NCBI GenBank assembly: GCA_030427145.1 | Contig: JAUHWT010000004.1 | Span: forward strand, 1 to 64,000 | Length of the DNA stretch: 64,000 bases | Source: Alphaproteobacteria bacterium | GTDB lineage: Bacteria; Pseudomonadota; Alphaproteobacteria; Rhodobacterales; Rhodobacteraceae | Direction: 5' to 3' | Part shown: positions 61,294 to 64,000 of the stretch, piece after piece | Layout: each line of letters opens with the position of its first letter | How positions within the stretch are numbered: the first letter of the stretch is position 1 | Translations under genes and position numbers: made by a program | Notes under the pieces: generated by a model | Database searches by the model: none | What the model was told of the DNA's origin: nothing | The model's input: only the letters and a program-made list of their open reading frames with translations

Positions 61294-62556
61294 GTGAACA
61301 AACAACCAGCAGCACGGCTGTCGGAACGGTCGGTCGAGCAGTTAATGGATCCGGTTGCGTGGGAAGTCCGTGTCGCGGACGCGCGGAAAAGGCGTCTGGC
61401 GGCACTTGAGGCGCGCCGAAGCCAGGAACACGCCAAAGATGTCCCCCAGGACGTGGCACCCAATCCCGTTGTTGAGGAAGCCAAAGCACGGATCACACGC
61501 AAGACGCCGCCGCATGAGCGGCTGCACGTGTCGAGCAGGATCCGCGGCGGTTCGGACGACGCCAATGCGGTGATCGAACGCGCCGCGATGGTGGCAAAGG
61601 CAATGGCGGAAGCCGCCGAGAAGGAACCGGCCACGACCCGCAAACAGACCACCCGGAAGATCTCCATCCCGATGCCGGGCCCGTTTCCGCTGGCAAAATT
61701 CGGGGCAATGTTCCCGAAATCGGCCAAAGCGGCCCCTGCCCGGGCGGAACAGTCCGGACCACGGCCGACCCGCCTTCAGGTTTCTCCGGCCGGTTTCTGG
61801 ATGATGTTCGCGACTGGTGCCACGGCGGGTATTGCCGCAGCACTCTGGATTGCGGACACGGGAACTTCCGGGATTGCCGGTGATCCGGTGACAGCGGCTC
61901 TGTCGTCAGAGGAACCAGCGGTCACGGAAGCGACGTCCGAGCCAGTTCTGGTGGCCGCGCTTGAGACGACACCGGTTGTGTTCTCCGATGCCACGGGCTC
62001 AACGACGCCATTCGATGCGGCGATGACCTCGCTCACGCCGGATGTGCAGCCGAAACCGCTTCTTCCCAGGACGGAGCCCCTGTCCCTTGCCGTTCCAGCA
62101 CCGCAGCCCCTGCCGGATCAGGAGGTCATCGAAGCCGCGGCCGCACCTGCCGAGGTGACACCGTCAACGACCGCAATCCCTGCCCCACCCTCCGGAACCA
62201 AAATCAGGGTTCACATCCCTGACGGCGGCTCCAGCATCGACGGCGAGGCACTGGTCGCATCGCTGACCGAGGCGGGATACGACGCGATTGGGCCCATCGA
62301 GACCTCTTTCACCATCGACACAACCAATGCGCGGTTTTTCCATGAAGCGGACGGCGCGGTGGCGAATTCGCTGATTGGTGCGCTGACGGGTCAGGTTGAT
62401 CCATCCGCCGTCTCGCGGGATTTTACCCATCTGGAGGCGCGTCCCTCCCAGGGCACGCTGGAACTCTGGCTGTCAGGCAAGTCCCAGGACGTGGCGGCTG
62501 CGGCCGTGGATGCGGCCCGGCTTCAGGCCCTCGTCCGGTCGGCGAACGCCGAATAA
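61294..62556 (+). CDS. Unknown single-pass membrane protein with C-terminal LytR_C-like domain
   Basis: A 420-residue protein with a GTG start after GGAGGCA. The cytosolic 165 residues are basic and Ala-rich; one membrane helix follows at about 168-187 (FWMMFATGATAGIAAALWIA). Then comes a Pro/Thr/Ala-rich linker. A C-terminal domain follows at about 305-400 (KIRVHIPDGGSSIDGEALVA, then SLTEAGYDAIGPIE) that resembles LytR_C or SPOR-like folds. I do not recognise the whole protein. A strong terminator follows, so it is a single-gene unit; a cell-envelope role is a guess. Confidence 0.75.
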   Translation: MNKQPAARLSERSVEQLMDPVAWEVRVADARKRRLAALEARRSQEHAKDVPQDVAPNPVVEEAKARITRKTPPHERLHVSSRIRGGSDDANAVIERAAMVAKAMAEAAEKEPATTRKQTTRKISIPMPGPFPLAKFGAMFPKSAKAAPARAEQSGPRPTRLQVSPAGFWMMFATGATAGIAAALWIADTGTSGIAGDPVTAALSSEEPAVTEATSEPVLVAALETTPVVFSDATGSTTPFDAAMTSLTPDVQPKPLLPRTEPLSLAVPAPQPLPDQEVIEAAAAPAEVTPSTTAIPAPPSGTKIRVHIPDGGSSIDGEALVASLTEAGYDAIGPIETSFTIDTTNARFFHEADGAVANSLIGALTGQVDPSAVSRDFTHLEARPSQGTLELWLSGKSQDVAAAAVDAARLQALVRSANAE

Positions 62557-62609
62557 CACAAGGTTTAACGCCTGCCGGGGGTTCACGACCGACTCCCCGG
62601 CACTTTCCT

Positions 62610-62635
62610 GCGGCCCCTTTGCGGGCCGCTTTTTT
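62610..62635 (+). terminator. Intrinsic terminator
   Basis: GCGGCCC-ctttgc-GGGCCGC followed by six T, 54 bp after the stop of the unknown membrane-protein gene. Confidence 0.9.
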
Positions 62636-62732
62636 GTGAAGGTGAATTGACCCGGTTCGGCATGTGTAAAGTTGCCTCCGTCACCAAACGGACATATAGC
62701 CGCTGAAACGCAGCAGATATGGAACAGCAAAC

Positions 62733-63137
62733 ATGATCGGCCGTCTAAACCATGTTGCCATCGCAGTCCCCGATCTCGAGGCTGCCATGCAGTCCTACAG
62801 TTCAATGCTTGGCGCAAATGTCGGCGCACCACAGGATGAACCGGATCACGGGGTAACGGTGGTGTTCATTGAACTGCCGAACACCAAAATCGAACTGCTG
62901 TACCCGCTTGGTGAGAACTCCCCGATCGGGAAGTTTTTGGATAAAAACAAAAACGGCGGCATTCATCACGTCTGTTACGAGGTCGATGACATCATTGCCT
63001 CGCGGGATCATCTCGTCTCAACCGGCGCCCGCATTCTCGGCACTGGAGAGCCGAAAATCGGCGCTCACGGCAAACCGGTTCTGTTCCTGCATCCGGCGGA
63101 CTTCAACGGATCCCTGATTGAACTGGAACAGGCATGA
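62733..63137 (+). CDS. mce: Methylmalonyl-CoA epimerase
   Basis: A 134-residue metal enzyme of the vicinal-oxygen-chelate fold that interconverts (S)- and (R)-methylmalonyl-CoA in propionyl-CoA use. It begins GRLNHVAIAVPDLEAAM. The ligands are H in the first motif, the H in GGIHHVCYEVDDI and the E in SLIELEQA, and LFLHPADFNGSLIELE is characteristic. The DUF1467 gene overlaps its end by four bases, the usual arrangement. Confidence 0.94.
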   Translation: MIGRLNHVAIAVPDLEAAMQSYSSMLGANVGAPQDEPDHGVTVVFIELPNTKIELLYPLGENSPIGKFLDKNKNGGIHHVCYEVDDIIASRDHLVSTGARILGTGEPKIGAHGKPVLFLHPADFNGSLIELEQA

Positions 63138-63397
63138 CCATCACATCTGCCATCGTACTCTATTCCGTGCTCTGGTTTCTTGGGCTGCTCGTCGCACTGC
63201 CCATCGGAGTACGTACGCAGGGTGAAAGCAACGACGTGGTACCGGGAACGCCCGCCTCAGCGCCGGTTAATCCCCGCATTGCGAAAAAGATGATCTGGGT
63301 GACCGGGATCGCTGCCGTTTTGTGGGCGGTGATCTTCTCGGTCATTCAGTGGGGCGGCATCACCATCGAGGATCTCGACTTCTTCAACCGCATGTAG
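63134..63397 (+). CDS. DUF1467 membrane protein
   Basis: An 87-residue protein with two membrane helices (IVLYSVLWFLGLLVALPIGV and MIWVTGIAAVLWAVIFSVIQ). RTQGESNDVVPGTPASAPVN between them is the DUF1467 signature. Function unknown; it is regularly coupled to mce as here (ATGA overlap). Confidence 0.9.
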   Translation: MTITSAIVLYSVLWFLGLLVALPIGVRTQGESNDVVPGTPASAPVNPRIAKKMIWVTGIAAVLWAVIFSVIQWGGITIEDLDFFNRM

Positions 63398-63405
63398 CGA
63401 CCGGA

Positions 63406-63600
63406 TCAGTCGGGATCTTTGGGCCGCCAGGTGATGAAGAGTTTCCAGGTGGCCAGAGCGGCGATGCCCAGGAAAACCGCGCCCCAGACCGCATTGCCAT
63501 GCCAGAATTCAAACAGGGCCCAGAGGGCGCTAAACCCGACAATAACAATCCGCACCCAAAGCGGGCGGTAGGCGGGGTGATCCGCATCAATGATTTTCAC
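63406..63600 (-). CDS. Small two-helix membrane protein, DUF3329-like
   Basis: A 64-residue protein beginning MKIIDADHPAYRPLWVRIVI with two hydrophobic helices (GFSALWALFEFWHGNAVWGA and VFLGIAALATWKLFI). The D-H-P-x-x-R-P-L-W start resembles DUF3329 proteins of Rhodobacteraceae. Function unknown. It lies 17 bp downstream of efp on the same strand and may be cotranscribed. Confidence 0.72.
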   Translation of the reverse strand: MKIIDADHPAYRPLWVRIVIVGFSALWALFEFWHGNAVWGAVFLGIAALATWKLFITWRPKDPD

Positions 63601-63617
63601 AGGTCACCCCCGTTGTT

Positions 63618-64000
63618 TCAGGCACGTTCCACGTATTCCATGGTCTCGGTGGAGACGATGATGGCCTCACCTTCGGACACGAAGGGCGGGATCATGACGC
63701 GCACGCCGTTGTCGAGAACAGCGGGTTTGAAGCTGTTGGCGGCAGTCTGACCTTTCACGGCCGGTTCGGTTTCGGCCACGGTTACGGTCACCTTGTCGGG
63801 AAGCTGCGCGTTCAGGGCCTCGTCCTCATGGTATTCGATTTTGATGGTCATACCGTCCTGCAGGAACGGGCGGCGGTCACCAAGGATGTCTGCGGGCAGT
63901 TCGATCTGCTCGAATGTCTCGGCGTCCATGAAGACGAGCATTCCGTCGCTTTCATAGAGGAACTGCTGGTCCTTCTGCTCAAGACGAACCTTCTCGACCT
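63618..64000 (-). CDS. efp: Elongation factor P, 3' part (start beyond the window)
   Basis: Codons from the right edge read [35 protein letters not shown] and so on to the stop at 63618, about 127 residues covering domains II and III of [23 protein letters not shown] and [20 protein letters not shown] are typical. EF-P relieves ribosome stalling at polyproline. The N-terminal domain with the modified lysine or arginine lies outside. Confidence 0.93.
   Translation of the reverse strand, partial: VEKVRLEQKDQQFLYESDGMLVFMDAETFEQIELPADILGDRRPFLQDGMTIKIEYHEDEALNAQLPDKVTVTVAETEPAVKGQTAANSFKPAVLDNGVRVMIPPFVSEGEAIIVSTETMEYVERA

Overview
The window looks like a chromosomal stretch of a marine-type alphaproteobacterium of the Rhodobacteraceae (Roseobacter group). 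The signs are high GC content, a phosphatidylcholine synthase, a TRAP transporter, the order cysG - DUF2849 - siroheme sulfite reductase - DUF934, the order priA - transaldolase - DUF484 - xerC, and the pair methylmalonyl-CoA epimerase - DUF1467. No rRNA, tRNA, CRISPR array, prophage or complete insertion sequence was seen.

Layout. 0-2 kb: the first 17 codons of an IS66-type tnpA run off the left edge, beside a comparatively AT-rich pentapeptide-repeat gene. 2-13 kb: mostly housekeeping genes (prfC, a BrnA antitoxin without a toxin, hslO, a Nudix hydrolase, a PLD-type lipoprotein, GNAT, YaiI, AEC, LysE and SulP transporters, arfB behind an unusual leader, a YHS protein, a queuosine-precursor transporter). 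13-18 kb: a repeat-rich gap, then the sulfite-reduction operon and a divergent Lrp/AsnC regulator. 18-23 kb: an extracytoplasmic-signalling locus holding an S8 serine protease, an anti-sigma-like membrane protein, an ECF sigma factor and an RTX calcium-binding protein, flanked by two copies of a DUF442 gene. 23-29 kb: a nucleoside-type ABC transporter (BMP receptor, ATPase, two permeases) with a cytosine deaminase. 29-37 kb: Pcs, a two-gene amino-acid ABC system without ATPase, a class II amidotransferase, a fasciclin protein, two degenerate intradiol-dioxygenase-like proteins, a ferric-reductase-like membrane protein and a 22-residue membrane peptide. 37-46 kb: a Doc/Fic toxin with a small partner, a MotAB/ExbBD-like stator pair, an SPFH-NfeD pair, several small proteins, and a TetR-controlled alcohol dehydrogenase. 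47-57 kb: tyrA-hisC, GST with a WYL regulator, priA, transaldolase, DUF484, xerC, bestrophin and MBL genes. 57-64 kb: a TRAP transporter, an unknown membrane protein, the epimerase pair and the 3' part of efp.

The best candidate for an undescribed system is the 18.7-22.7 kb locus. The protease, the anti-sigma-like gene and the RTX gene are each preceded, in the correct orientation, by the same two-box motif TGAAC-N17-CGAC. This fits a small regulon of the ECF sigma factor encoded beside them. The periplasmic part of the anti-sigma-like protein resembles the pro-domain type of subtilases, so protease and anti-sigma could be functionally coupled. A second candidate is the arfB leader: an 18-codon ORF with a perfect Shine-Dalgarno, then tandem hairpins, then a terminator-like hairpin just before arfB. 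Also notable are two copies of a roughly 160-bp inverted-repeat element, a triple 21-bp repeat that may be a solitary IS21-type end, and a strand-composition switch near 49-50 kb.
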